Part shown: in pieces, positions 26,960 to 36,412 of the stretch
Layout: the number at the start of each line of letters is the position of its first letter
Numbering within the stretch: the stretch's first letter is position 1
DNA from: Mesorhizobium sp. B4-1-3
GTDB lineage: Bacteria; Pseudomonadota; Alphaproteobacteria; Rhizobiales; Rhizobiaceae
Direction of reading: 5' to 3'
NCBI RefSeq assembly: GCF_006439355.1
Contig: NZ_VFTG01000010.1
Span: forward strand, 1-64,000
Length of the DNA: 64,000 nucleotides
Made by a program: the position numbers and the translations under genes
The notes under the pieces: generated by a model
What the model was told of the DNA's origin: nothing
The model's input: only the letters and a program-made list of their open reading frames with translations
Databases searched by the model: none

Positions 26960-27910
26960 CTAAAGCGGGCGTGGCCGGCAGGGCTCGCCGACGGGACATT
27001 CTAGCGCATCGCGATCCCATTTGCCGAGATCGGCCGCCGCATCGTAGGTGCTCTGCAGAAACGACATGAGCATGGCTTCCGGGCTTCCAGCCTGACGTAC
27101 CTCGTCGTAGGGCAAGAGGAATTCACCGAACTCCTTGGAGAAGAATGCTTGTTGCGGCTGGACCGCCGCGGAGGCGTAGCCTTCCGGGGAAGGATAGGCA
27201 TAGGAATAGAAGGCTGCGTAGTCGATGAGGCCGCCGCCCGGCCAAAACCCGGCGCTGCTCACCTCATGCGAATAGGCCTCCCGGGTGATGGCATCGGGCA
27301 AGTGCGGAATGCCGCCCGGATGCCGCGGCGCCCGTTTGCCTGAAAAGCGCGTGACCGCTAGGTCGAAGCCGCCCCAGAAAAAATGGACCGGGCTGACCTT
27401 GCCCAGAAAACCGGTGCGAAATCGCGAAAGGACCTCGTGAGTCGAGAGCAGGATGCGCCAGAAGCGGTTGGCATAGTCGCGATCGTAGGAGGCGTGGACT
27501 CGGTCTTGCTCGAACGGAATACCGTCGGCGATCTCGGATGGCCGGCCAAAGATCGGCGTCGTGAGCCCGAGTTCGTCGAGCGCGACCAGCACTTCGTCGT
27601 AGAACTCCGCCACTGTCTTTGGCGCGAGCATAATCTGGCGGATGTGACCGTCGCTCGTCCTCAGCCACAGCAGATGGTCCATGAAGTCGAAATCCATTTG
27701 GACTGCTCGCCCACCCATGGGAATCGGCGAGGTCGTCAAGCCGCGAACCGTCACATAGAGAGGCACATGCCACGAATGGTTCAGCCAAGGCTCGTGCATC
27801 AAGCGGATCTTGCCGACGATCTGAGTCCAAAGGTGTAGGGTTTCATATGTGTCCTTCCAGGCGGCGAAAGGGAGATCCGGCCAGCGTTCCGATTTCGTGG
27901 CAGACGACAT
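26960..27910 (-). CDS. DUF5996 family protein
   Basis: 316 residues, start at 27910 with AGGAGAA upstream. Sequence features of the family: WPDLPFAAWKDTYETLHLWT near the start, NHSWHVPLYVTVRGLTTSPI, and FWGGFDLAVTRFSGKRAPRH. Soluble and conserved in rhizobia and actinobacteria; activity unknown. No partner gene is suggested by the context. Confidence 0.85.
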   Translation of the reverse strand: MSSATKSERWPDLPFAAWKDTYETLHLWTQIVGKIRLMHEPWLNHSWHVPLYVTVRGLTTSPIPMGGRAVQMDFDFMDHLLWLRTSDGHIRQIMLAPKTVAEFYDEVLVALDELGLTTPIFGRPSEIADGIPFEQDRVHASYDRDYANRFWRILLSTHEVLSRFRTGFLGKVSPVHFFWGGFDLAVTRFSGKRAPRHPGGIPHLPDAITREAYSHEVSSAGFWPGGGLIDYAAFYSYAYPSPEGYASAAVQPQQAFFSKEFGEFLLPYDEVRQAGSPEAMLMSFLQSTYDAAADLGKWDRDALECPVGEPCRPRPL

Positions 27911-28376
27911 GGCTTCTCCTGGGTTCGATGCGATTGACTGCAGGCCGCGATAGACGCGCACTATAGGGAACGTGCCTGCATACTGGCAGCCCATTCGGGG
28001 CTCGGAGCGATGGTCGATATTCGTGAGCGACCAGCATGCCACATGGCGGTCGCCGGCTTGCGGCTATGGCGGAGCGTTGGCTTCGCCAATGGACGAGCCT
28101 TGCATCACATCTTCCTTGAGGCGCTTGACGGGCCAACTCGGTCTGGGAGGCCACGAAGTCGACTCTCAGCCATTGACCCCGGCTGGTGTTCGCACTTGAC
28201 GAGCATGACACACGCCGCTGGTGAACGATGCGCAGCACCGCGCCGCTTGGGGCGTGTCAGCTCAGCACATGATGTCCAATCTCTGCAACGACGCTCGGCT
28301 AAGGCCGATGCGGCGTTCGCCCTGGCCGCGGACAACGGGTTCAACAATACGCCGCTTCTATGCGTCGTTTGGAGAT
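27911..28376. other. intergenic region, no gene seen
   Basis: Promoter region of the DUF5996 gene is expected at the left end. No convincing coding frame; overlapping short frames on the plus strand look like chance. Confidence 0.45.
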
Positions 28377-28823
28377 CAGCCCTTCAGGTTATTTTGGAAG
28401 GACTTGAAGGCCGACGCGGCAGGTTTTGCGGTGAGTTGCTCCTGGAACTTGGCGAGTCAGCGACTTCCCAGTGCTCCGCGAGTTTGCCATCGGCGATCCG
28501 GTAGAACTGGAAGGCCGCGAAATCGACGCGGTTCCCGGTCGCCTTGATGTCCCCGAAATCATTCACCTGGGTGCCGCTGACGCGGTTCATCACCGCCACC
28601 CGATCGCCTTCGCCGATAATCTGCTCAATGGTCCAGGTGAAGTCGGGGAAACTGGCCTTCAGGCCTTCGAGGTAACTTCGGATGACTTCAATCCCTGACG
28701 TCTGCCCCTCGAGCTTGTCGCCATAGTCCTGCGACACAATGTCGGCGAGCTGACTGAGGTCGCCGGAATTGACATCTCGAAATAGCGACGCACGACGGCT
28801 TTGTTGGCTTCGGAGTCTGACAT
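28377..28823 (-). pseudogene. SnoaL-like ester cyclase gene with two frameshifts
   Basis: Start at 28823 gives MSDSEANKAVVRRYFE. About 28777 the coding frame moves, because the natural sequence (VNSGDLSQLADIVSQDYGDK) continues in the next frame. The middle part reads normally to EHWEVAD. Near 28455 it shifts again, and LAKFQEQLTAKPAASAFKSF runs to the stop at 28377. Joined, the three parts make a typical 149-codon SnoaL/NTF2-like protein. Either two real indels or two base-calling errors. Confidence 0.7.
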
Positions 28824-28853
28824 CAGCGGATCCTTCTTGTAATGGTGAAGCGG

Positions 28854-29821
28854 CTAAGCTCCTTGCGGATTTAGGATGTGTTTTGCCGAGGCATCGCCGG
28901 CGGCGACCACCTCATAGGCCTTCACCGCATCATCCAGTGACCAGGTCTTGACCGGCGACGGTCGCAACGCGCCGCTCTCGAAACCAAGGCGAAGGTCGTT
29001 CAGGATCGCCGCGATTTCCACGCCTGTGAGCTTGGCGGTATCAACGCCAATCAAACGTTGCCGGTTGTGATAGAAGTCCATCAGATCGAATTCGACGCGG
29101 CGCGAACCGACGCTTGTGATCGCCACCTGACGACCGTCCAGACCCATTGACTTCATCGCGGGCTCGAAGACCGGCCCGCCGACGGCGTCCAGCACAAGTT
29201 CACACCTTTGTTCTCGGTCAGCGCCGCCACCATGGTGGGCAGGTCTTTGGTCTTCGTGTTGATGAAGACATCCGCCTCAGAATCCTGGCTCATGTTGATG
29301 TCGGCACCGATCACGCGGGCCTTCTTCCAGTGCGCAATCTGGATCGCCGCGCGGCCAACGGCACCGGCCGCACCGGTGATGAGTACCGTTTCGCCGGCCC
29401 GGATATCACTCGCCACCACAAGCGCGTACCACGCCGTGACAAAGGGGACGCCGACGGTGGCGGCCTGTTCCACCGAGAGGTTCGCCGGCATCTCCGAAAG
29501 CCAATCTTCCGGCACGGCGACAAACTGGGCGTGGGAGCCGTCGCGGCCGATGCCGAAACCGGCGCCGTTGCCCCATACCGATTTGCCCGCCCAACGGCTC
29601 GAAGCTGCGACCACCGTCCCGGCATAGTCCCGGCCAGGCGTGCGCGGCAGCGTCGGACTGAACACGCCGGAGACAAACTTCACGTCGCTGGGGTTGATCG
29701 CGGAAGCATCCACTTTCACCAACGCCTCGCCAGCTTGCGGGACAGGCTTGGCAATGTCCTCGACGCTCAGGACCGAGGGCGGACCAAAGGCTGAAAAGCG
29801 AATGGCGCGCATCGTCGTCAT
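28854..29821 (-). pseudogene. NADPH:quinone oxidoreductase (MDR family) with one frameshift
   Basis: The N-terminal part from 29821 (RAIRFSAFGPPSVLSVEDIA, then the nucleotide-binding GAAGAVG) reads to ENKGVNL. There one base is missing, near 29195; the next frame continues LDAVGGPVFEPAM to the stop at 28854. The span is 968 bases, one short of a multiple of three. The restored protein would be 322 residues, normal for zinc-free quinone reductases. GGAG precedes the start. Confidence 0.75.
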
Positions 29822-29972
29822 CGCCAGTCTCCAGAGATGAGAACTTTCACCGGGCTACACTTCGATGCGGATTGAAAGAGCGATCGAAGGCCGGGGGAGG
29901 TCATGCGGCAGTAACCATGAGGTCCGAAAGGTGAAGCCCCGCGACAGCCTGGCTGCGGGTTTCACCGTGCCG

Positions 29973-30629
29973 TCAGGCTCCGCCGTGCGAGCCGAGGAGT
30001 TGCCACTCCCACGCCAGGCTGGTGCCGGTCGCTCCCCCGTGGTCCAGGAGCACCTGCGCCAACGCCGGAACGGTCGATTCCCGCGCCCAGTCGCGCTGGA
30101 GTTCTGATGCGAACACTATCCAGGTCAGGGGCACGCCGCCGGCCTGGATCATCCGTTGAACGCCGCGATCATGCGCTTCGGTGCTGACGCCGCCGGAAGC
30201 GTCGGTCACAAAATAGACTTCCCAGCCTTCGCCAAGCGCCTGGATCACGGGGAAAGCGAGGCATATTTCGGTCCAGAGGCCAGCGATGACGACTTTCTTC
30301 CGGCCGGTCTTCTTCACCCAGTCGACGCAGGCCTTGTCTTCCCACGTGTTGATAGTGGTCCGGTCGATCGGCACCTGATCGGGAAACACCTCCTGGATCG
30401 GCTTGAGAAGCTCACCACCGCGATCCTTGATCACCGTTGTCAGAAGCGTCGGGACGTTGAAGGCCTTGGCCACCTTCGCGAGAGCAACCGTGTTGTTGAT
30501 CATGATTTGCGGGTCGATGTTTCGAACACCCGCAACCTGGAACGCCTGATGATCGATGAGCACAAGGACGCAATTTTCGGGCGTCAACATCGCCTCAAGA
30601 CCAACCTTGGGGAATACTGCAGCGGCCAT
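29973..30629 (-). CDS. isochorismatase-like cysteine hydrolase
   Basis: 218 residues. Catalytic Asp26 in LIDHQ and nucleophile Cys123 in TEICLAFP are visible; the order of strands fits the YcaC-like branch. The last 30 residues extend past the usual fold. Substrate unknown. It follows the broken quinone reductase on the same strand. Confidence 0.8.
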   Translation of the reverse strand: MAAAVFPKVGLEAMLTPENCVLVLIDHQAFQVAGVRNIDPQIMINNTVALAKVAKAFNVPTLLTTVIKDRGGELLKPIQEVFPDQVPIDRTTINTWEDKACVDWVKKTGRKKVVIAGLWTEICLAFPVIQALGEGWEVYFVTDASGGVSTEAHDRGVQRMIQAGGVPLTWIVFASELQRDWARESTVPALAQVLLDHGGATGTSLAWEWQLLGSHGGA

Positions 30630-30983
30630 ATAATTTCCTTTTGTTATTTTCGCAGTCGGCCTGCGCTCATCTGCATGATGGATCGATCTTCAAATCAAGT
30701 GATCGAATATCTGGTTTAGTACGGGCTCAGACTTGACCGTAATCGCCTGAGGCGAACAGCCAGATACGGTCGCGCGTGACGTTCGATGCGATCGACAAGC
30801 GGTCACGAGGCGTGCCGACCATCGGACCTACCGTTGGCTTGCACTGCGTGAGAGGAGCGGTCTCGCGGCGAGGCCGTCGCCACGGTGAAAGGCCGATGGC
30901 TCGGGCGGTCCGATGAAGAAAGGAGATCTTTGGATAGTCACGGCAGAGCGATGCTTCCCTAAGACCGCTGGAGTGGGCGGCGC
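30630..30983. other. intergenic region, no gene seen
   Basis: A 31-codon frame on the minus strand (30727-30819, ending WLFASGDYGQV) looks protein-like but has no support. Otherwise nothing recognised. Confidence 0.4.
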
Positions 30984-32027
30984 CTAGCTCGCGGTTCTTG
31001 GTTTCATCGCTCGATTTGACGTCGGTCGCCCGTGGATGAGCCGGCTTTCGATTTGTACTGCGCCGCGAGGGGCGGAGGTATCGACAACAATGGTCGGGGC
31101 TGCATCTGTCGATGCAAAGGTGCCACCGTTCATGCCGTGGGATTGCCATTCGAACTGGTTGATCAGGAAAGAGGCGGCCGGGCCCGGAGGCATGTCCGTC
31201 CGATGGATCGCAAAGAAGCGGTAGTGACCGCCTTTGAAGTCCGGCAGGTCCAGCAAAACGAGCTTGCCGCACGCGAGGTCTTCGCGGACCATGGGTTCCG
31301 GCATAGTCCCCCAGCCAATACCCTCCCGAAGCAGCATGTGCTTCGTGGCCAGGTCGGCGACGCGCCAGGTGTGGGTGCCCATGACGCCCAGGTCCTCACC
31401 AGCGGTAAGCGACGTCCGATCGGTAAGGACCAGTTGAACATGATGTCGCCCTGCCCCGAGAACATTTACCTGGGACGCCAGGGGGTGGTCGGGTGCGGCG
31501 ACTGGAACCAGGTGAACACTTCCCACGCCGATCCGCTCCAGTCCGTCGATTTCCACGTCGGGCGGTCCGCGAACGCCAATCATCGACGTGCGATCAAGGA
31601 CGAGCTGCGTCACGGCACCCAATGCTTCCGCCCTCAACTTGAGCGGGACGGTGGGAAATTCCTCCCGGAAGTTTTTGAGCGCCTCAACGATGCGCGATGC
31701 CGGCAGCATCATGTCGAGGGCGACGTGAACCTCCGGTTCGAGGCCTTGATGAAGACCCTTCGCCTTCGCACGCAATCGATTGAAGCCCAGGGCGACATTG
31801 CGGGCTTCCGAAAGCAGCGCTTTGCCGTCGTCGGTGAGCCGAGGCCGGCGGGTGGAATCCCTTTCAAAAAGCGTGACGCCAAGCTGCGCTTCCAGATTGG
31901 TGATCGTGTAGCTGATAACCGAAGTGGCCCGGTTGAGTTGGCGCGCTGCGCCCGCGAAACTTCCAACATCGATCACTGTTAGAAACACTCGCAACTGATC
32001 AAATGTTGGCGTGCCGGGATCAGACAT
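30984..32027 (-). CDS. LysR-family transcriptional regulator
   Basis: 347 residues. N-terminal winged helix-turn-helix (FDQLRVFLTVIDVGSFAGAA, LNRATSVISYTITNLEAQLG) and a substrate-binding domain from about 90. A 40-residue polar tail is longer than usual. GAGGAAA precedes the ATG. It is divergent from the reductase gene at 32138 across 110 bases, the usual arrangement for a LysR regulator and its target. Confidence 0.9.
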   Translation of the reverse strand: MSDPGTPTFDQLRVFLTVIDVGSFAGAARQLNRATSVISYTITNLEAQLGVTLFERDSTRRPRLTDDGKALLSEARNVALGFNRLRAKAKGLHQGLEPEVHVALDMMLPASRIVEALKNFREEFPTVPLKLRAEALGAVTQLVLDRTSMIGVRGPPDVEIDGLERIGVGSVHLVPVAAPDHPLASQVNVLGAGRHHVQLVLTDRTSLTAGEDLGVMGTHTWRVADLATKHMLLREGIGWGTMPEPMVREDLACGKLVLLDLPDFKGGHYRFFAIHRTDMPPGPAASFLINQFEWQSHGMNGGTFASTDAAPTIVVDTSAPRGAVQIESRLIHGRPTSNRAMKPRTAS

Positions 32028-32137
32028 ACCGATTTCCTCGAATAGAAGACTCGAATTTTTACAAGTTTCGCACCCTAGGTCAGCAGCATTAGCCTACGCA
32101 ACAGACCACTCCACCGACGTTTGAGGGACCGAGCAAA

Positions 32138-32746
32138 ATGACTTATGCGATAATCGGATCTGGCGCCATCGGACATGCCATCGCAACGCAGTTCGTGCGC
32201 CAAGGCATCGATGTGATGGTAGCTAACAGCCGGGGACCGTCGTCGCTCACAGACATGGTCCGCGCACTCGGTCCCAACATCAGGCCTGCCACCATCGGTG
32301 ACGTGGTCCACGCCGACGTGGTGATCCTGGCGATTCCCTTTGGTGCCATTCAGGCGTTCGTCGAGAACGCGAATGCCGCGGGTGCAAACTGGAACAATCG
32401 CCTGGTGATCGACGCGAGCAATGCGATTGACTTTCCGTCGTTCAAGCCTGCCGACCTGGGCGGACGGCTCTCAACGGAGGTCGTTGCGGAGACGTTTCCC
32501 GGCGCCCGTGTCGTGAAGGCCTTCAATACGGTCCCGGCCGCAAAACTGGAAGCGCCGCCAGCACACGCGGGCGGCCGACGCGTTGTGGCATTGTCTGGTG
32601 ATGACGGCGGCGCCAGGTCCCAGGTTGCCGCTCTCATCGAGCGCCTCGGCTATGCAGCGCTTGACCTCGGCACGCTGCGGCAGGCCAGCCATCTGCAGCA
32701 GTTTGGCGGCACCCTGGTCGCTCAGGATCTGATCAAGATGGCCTGA
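32138..32746 (+). CDS. NADP-binding F420-reductase-like oxidoreductase
   Basis: 202 residues. Rossmann motif GSGAIGHAIA at residues 7-16, then VVILAIPFGAI and VVKAFNTVPA, as in the F420H2:NADP oxidoreductase-like family that in proteobacteria probably uses NADPH with other partners. Probable target of the divergent LysR gene. Confidence 0.85.
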   Translation: MTYAIIGSGAIGHAIATQFVRQGIDVMVANSRGPSSLTDMVRALGPNIRPATIGDVVHADVVILAIPFGAIQAFVENANAAGANWNNRLVIDASNAIDFPSFKPADLGGRLSTEVVAETFPGARVVKAFNTVPAAKLEAPPAHAGGRRVVALSGDDGGARSQVAALIERLGYAALDLGTLRQASHLQQFGGTLVAQDLIKMA

Positions 32747-32828
32747 TCTGGCCGCGCACGAATAACGCAACTGGCAGCAATGGCGAAAGCCATTGCCGCG
32801 AGAGTGAAGGTTTCGGCAGGAGCACGTC

Positions 32829-33602
32829 ATGTTAAATGATTTCGATGGCAAGGTGGTTTTGGTCACAGGCGCCGGGTCGGGGATAGGTCGGGAGGCCGCC
32901 TTGGCGTTCGCCGCTCGCGGCGCCATTGTCTTCGGCGCGGACATCAATGAGCAGGGCCTCGCGGAGACCCGGGCTCTCGTCGAAAAAGCGGGCGGTAAAG
33001 CGCAGGTCGCCCGTGTCGACGTTTCGTCAGAGGAGGACGTCGCGGTATTGCTCTCGCGCATCGCCGCCGAGGCGGGTCGGCTGGACGCTGCCTTCAACAA
33101 CGCGGGGATCACAGGTGGTGCGCATCGGATCGAAGACTATCCCACGGATGATTTCGACAAAGTTTTGCGCGTCAACCTGCGCAGCGTCTTTCTCTGCATG
33201 AAGCATGAGATTCCGCTTCTGAAGCGCAGCGGCGGTGGTGTGATCTGCAACACGGCCTCGGTAGCGGCACTGACTGGCCCAGGCGGGATGTGTGCCTATG
33301 CGGCGTCGAAACATGGCATTCATGGGCTGACGCGGGTCGCCGCGATGGAGAACGCCGCTCACGGGATTCGAGTGAACGCCTTGGCACCGGGGTGGACCGA
33401 TACCCCAATGGTCGCAGCGGCAAGCGCCCAGAATCCAGCCTTTGCGGCGCAGACAACGAACGCCATACCCGCCAAGCGAGGCGGTAAGCCGAGCGAGATT
33501 GCGGAAGCCGCCGTTTGGCTCTGCTCAGACGCTTCAAGCTATGTTTTCGGGCAAATGCTGATCGTCGACGGGGGAATGACCATCGGCGGCTTCGCGTACT
33601 AA
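32829..33602 (+). CDS. short-chain dehydrogenase/reductase
   Basis: 257 residues with all classical SDR motifs: TGAGSGIG at 14-21, NNAG, catalytic Ser in NTASV, and YAASK. C-terminal substrate loop AMVAAAS-like and VDGGM end are normal. It follows the F420-reductase-like gene with an 82-base gap and may be in the same LysR-controlled unit. Substrate unknown. Confidence 0.9.
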   Translation: MLNDFDGKVVLVTGAGSGIGREAALAFAARGAIVFGADINEQGLAETRALVEKAGGKAQVARVDVSSEEDVAVLLSRIAAEAGRLDAAFNNAGITGGAHRIEDYPTDDFDKVLRVNLRSVFLCMKHEIPLLKRSGGGVICNTASVAALTGPGGMCAYAASKHGIHGLTRVAAMENAAHGIRVNALAPGWTDTPMVAAASAQNPAFAAQTTNAIPAKRGGKPSEIAEAAVWLCSDASSYVFGQMLIVDGGMTIGGFAY

Positions 33603-33649
33603 TCAATTGTCTTAACCCGGTGTACCTGCGCCGACCGGGCTCTGGAGTG

Positions 33650-33860
33650 GCACGGCGTCTACGACATCCCGAAGAAGGATGGATATGACGTCACGATCAT
33701 GCAGAACCCAACGACCTCGCCGGCGGATGACGTGCCGTCACCAAGCGAGCTATCGCAGCGGCTGCGGGACAGGTGGTGCTCGTAGGCACTCCTATGGCGG
33801 CGTGGTCGTGCCCGAGGCGGGCGAAGGTGTCGGCGGTCGTCTACATCGCGGCCTTCCATC
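33650..33860 (+). pseudogene. remnant of an EstC-like alpha/beta hydrolase
   Basis: Reading WHGVYDIPKKDGYDVTIMQN then PTTSPADDV, frame change, VTKRAIAAAAGQVVLVG, frame change, SYGGVVVPEAG and KVSAVVYIAAFH. These segments match, piece by piece, residues about 20-95 of the intact hydrolase at 25910. At least three indels break the frame and both ends are missing. Confidence 0.7.
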
Positions 33861-33879
33861 CAACAATGCGGCTCCCGCT

Positions 33880-34170
33880 TTCTAGTTGATGAATACCAGG
33901 ACGTGAACCGCAGCAGCGTACGGTTGCTGAGAGCGCGCTTCGTCCAGACGGCCGCAATCTATGGATGGTCGACGACGCCAAGCAGTCGATCGACCGCTTC
34001 CGTGGCGCGTCGTCCTTCAACATGACCCGGTTTGGCAAGGAGGATTTTCTCGGCGGCAAACGTGGTCGACTGAAGCGAAACTACCGCTCTGTGCCGCAGA
34101 TTGTCTCCGGCTTCTCGACGTTCGCGCTAACCATGCGTGTCGGCGATCCTGACAGTGCTCCGGGCGCGGA
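33880..34170 (+). pseudogene. UvrD/AddA-type helicase fragment
   Basis: VDEYQDVNRSSVRLL (motif II, here D-E-Y-Q-D), a frameshift at about 33928, then ALRPDGRNLWMVDDAKQSID and RFRGASSFNMTRFGKEDF with GRLKRNYRSVPQIV (motifs III and IV). These are diagnostic of superfamily I helicases. The usual GDAKQSIYRFRG reads DDAKQSIDRFRG. Only about 95 codons remain, next to the tRNA-like gene. Confidence 0.7.
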
Positions 34171-34257
34171 CCGGAACGCCAGCGGATCAAAGCCGCAGCT
34201 GCGCAAGGTGCAGGCGAGCCTATCGCCCGCAAAAACTCGGGTCGCGCCTGAGCACCT

Positions 34258-34333
34258 TGGGATGTAGCTCAGTTGGTGGAGCAGCGGACTGTTAACCCGT
34301 GTGTCGCAGGTTCGAGCCCTGCCTTCCCAGCCA
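34258..34333 (+). tRNA. tRNA-Asn(GTT)-like gene, possibly degenerate
   Basis: 76 bases with encoded CCA. Anticodon loop CTGTTAA gives GTT (Asn). D stem GCTC/GAGC and T stem GCAGG/CCTGC are intact. The acceptor stem (TGGGATG with CTTCCCA) has a T-T mismatch; the anticodon stem has an A-C mismatch at 31-39 and a G-T pair at 27-43. The canonical alphaproteobacterial tRNA-Asn begins TCCGGAG, so this looks like a divergent or decaying extra copy. Confidence 0.65.
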
Positions 34334-34551
34334 AATTGCCGAACAACAGGGCGTCATCTGCGGAGCGAGGTCAGCCCGTGGAAAGCCCTCAAGAAAAAAC
34401 TCTACAGCGAAATTCGAATGCCACGTTTCTGCGAGGGCATCGCGGTGCGTGGAGCAGCCGGAGCCAGGCCTGTACCCACACAGGGAGACCTGTTTGGGTG
34501 AGGTGCCCGCAACAACCGGCGGGCTCAAGAATTTGTGATGCAGAGCGCGAA

Positions 34552-34580
34552 AAAGCCCCGGACAAATCTGCCGGGGCTTT
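34552..34580 (-). terminator. Rho-independent terminator of the porin gene
   Basis: Perfect 10-base stem AAAGCCCCGG/CCGGGGCTTT with a nine-base loop, 20 bases beyond the porin stop. Read on the minus strand the stem ends in TTTT. Confidence 0.8.
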
Positions 34581-34600
34581 CTGTCAGGTCCGCCGAAAAA

Positions 34601-35251
34601 TCAGAACTTGTAGTTCAGACCGACGCGAACGGTGTGGAAGGGCACTTTGACCTCGACACCGGGCCCTCCGACATCGAACGTCTGCTTACCCAGATCCGTA
34701 TAAAGATATTCAGACTTGAAGGACCAATTGTTGGTGATTGCGTATTCAGCGCCCGCACCAACGGTCCAGCCGACCCTGGTCTTCGAAAAGCTAGGCCCGC
34801 CCAGCGCGGATGTGTCGAGCTTTTCGTGACCGTAGGCCAAGCCGCCAGTGCCATAGACCAGGAAGCGATCGACGGGCGTATAGCCAATGCGAGCACGCAC
34901 CGTGCCGAACCAATCAACCTTTGTTTCCAGAGAAGGGCCGCCGAGCGACAGTTCGGCCTTAATGTCGGAGCCCTGGAAGTCGGCTTCAACGCCGTAGACG
35001 AATTGACCAACCTGCCAGTTGTAACCGGCCTGAATACCGCCCAGGAAGCCACTCGAGCTGAGGTCGAAGCCACCAGGGCCGCCGCCGGCAGGATCAAGAC
35101 TGAACGTGCCGAAACCGCCGCCGGCGTTCACACCGATATATGCGCCCGTCCAGTCATAGGAAGCAGCGACCGGCGCCTCCTGCAAAACATCAGCCGCGTA
35201 GGCTGTGCTGGTAGCCAAGACGAGAGCGGTAGCAAGAAGAATCTGTTTCAC
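34601..35251 (-). CDS. outer-membrane beta-barrel protein
   Basis: 216 residues from a GTG start at 35251 that begins a clean signal peptide (KQILLATALVLATSTAYA). The mature part alternates hydrophobic residues, opens YDWTGAYIGVNAGGGFG and ends in LNYKF, the C-terminal aromatic signature of outer-membrane barrels. This is the small rhizobial Omp25/Omp31-like porin family with eight strands. A terminator follows. Confidence 0.85.
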   Translation of the reverse strand: MKQILLATALVLATSTAYAADVLQEAPVAASYDWTGAYIGVNAGGGFGTFSLDPAGGGPGGFDLSSSGFLGGIQAGYNWQVGQFVYGVEADFQGSDIKAELSLGGPSLETKVDWFGTVRARIGYTPVDRFLVYGTGGLAYGHEKLDTSALGGPSFSKTRVGWTVGAGAEYAITNNWSFKSEYLYTDLGKQTFDVGGPGVEVKVPFHTVRVGLNYKF

Positions 35252-35498
35252 GGGAATAACCCTTTGTTGCCTGCTTAGGTCGGGTGGATGCCCCAAGGTC
35301 ACCATCCGAGTGGGATAGCGATGTCGCGGACACCTTCCGTTGTCAACGCTCCCACATCCGACGGCGGGACTATTCCCTCGGGTGATGCATAGAAGCCACA
35401 GCTGTTGCGTGTGGCGCACAGTCCCGTGACGATCCCACAGCACTCCAATTCGTCGCTCGCTATAAAAAGGTAAACACTTATTGATATAGGAGACGAGA

Positions 35499-36146
35499 AT
35501 GCCCGTCCCGATCTTCGATCGTCCGGTCGTCGACTTCGGCAAGATCAGCCGAGCCAACAAGTCCTTCGGCTACGTCATCACCGAGAAGCTCGACGGCACC
35601 AACAGCCAGGTCGTCATCGAGGACGGCAAGATCATCGGCGTCGGCTCGCGCAGCCGCTGGATCGCGCCTGGCAAGGCGACCGACAACCTCGGCTTCGTCG
35701 CTGGGTCGAGCGCAACGAGGAAGAGATCCCCAAGCTCGGCGAACCAGGAGGAGGAGATTTGCGACGGCGAATACCAGGTCAGGAACTACTTCCGGCGCGT
35801 GTGTTCCAATATCGGCGTCCACATGCCACGAAGCCCCACGCGCTCCGAGACGCCCCTGCCTGAGTCGGCGCTGGATCCCTTGGCCGATGCCGCGACGATC
35901 TACTACGCCCACCACGGGCGATTGTCGAAGACCTATCTCCTGGCGACCGGCGCGAGCGGGGAGGACGGCGTTAACGCCGAGTCCGACGACATCGACCCGA
36001 TGGCCGCCGACTTCCTGGGCATTGATACGGAAATCGCCCAGAACCTTTTCTACGACCTGCCGCGCGACGTGTTGCTTTCGGAGGTGAGAGCCGAGGAGGC
36101 GACCGCCACGCTCGAGCACCTGGCTCAGCCGACAGGCTTGCCGTAG
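35499..36146 (+). CDS. chimeric RNA-ligase-like protein, probably disrupted
   Basis: 215 residues behind TAGGAGACGAGA. Residues 1-67 match the N-terminus of Rnl2-type RNA ligases: the nucleotidylation motif KLDGTN (Lys of the KxDG motif), then GSRSRWIAPGKATDN. At about 35700 the ligase sequence continues in another frame (RWVERNEEEIPKLGE) and is then lost. The remaining 145 residues in the original frame are acidic and unrelated. The essential downstream ligase motifs are absent, so no ligase activity is expected. Confidence 0.55.
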   Translation: MPVPIFDRPVVDFGKISRANKSFGYVITEKLDGTNSQVVIEDGKIIGVGSRSRWIAPGKATDNLGFVAGSSATRKRSPSSANQEEEICDGEYQVRNYFRRVCSNIGVHMPRSPTRSETPLPESALDPLADAATIYYAHHGRLSKTYLLATGASGEDGVNAESDDIDPMAADFLGIDTEIAQNLFYDLPRDVLLSEVRAEEATATLEHLAQPTGLP

Positions 36147-36412
36147 TCACGAAGGGTGATGTCGATGTCGTCGGAGCAGGCGCCTCCGCGGCTTCGGCCG
36201 CCGCATCGTGATAGCCGCGGTAGTCAATCTCGCCACCGCAGGTGACGGAGATGTGCAGACCGGCACTCTCGGCATCGGTCAGCATCTTGCGAACAAGGTT
36301 GGTGGTGGCTCACGCCTTCGCCTGTGTTTCGACCCACGTCCGGTAGGCGTAGGCATGGCGATATCGATCCCCGGGAGCCCAGGGTCGTGGTGATGATCTG
36401 CTTGATGATGTC
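36147..36412 (-). other. degraded minus-strand reading, unidentified
   Basis: Pieces in different minus frames (MHDIIKQIITTTLG, RHAYAYRTWVETQAKA, LVRKMLTDAESAGLHISVTC) read like one protein broken by indels. No family recognised. Confidence 0.35.

Noticed and set aside
30727..31272. 181-codon minus-strand frame overlapping the LysR gene
   Set aside because: Most of it is an out-of-frame reading of the LysR C-terminus; only the last 31 codons look protein-like and lack a start signal.
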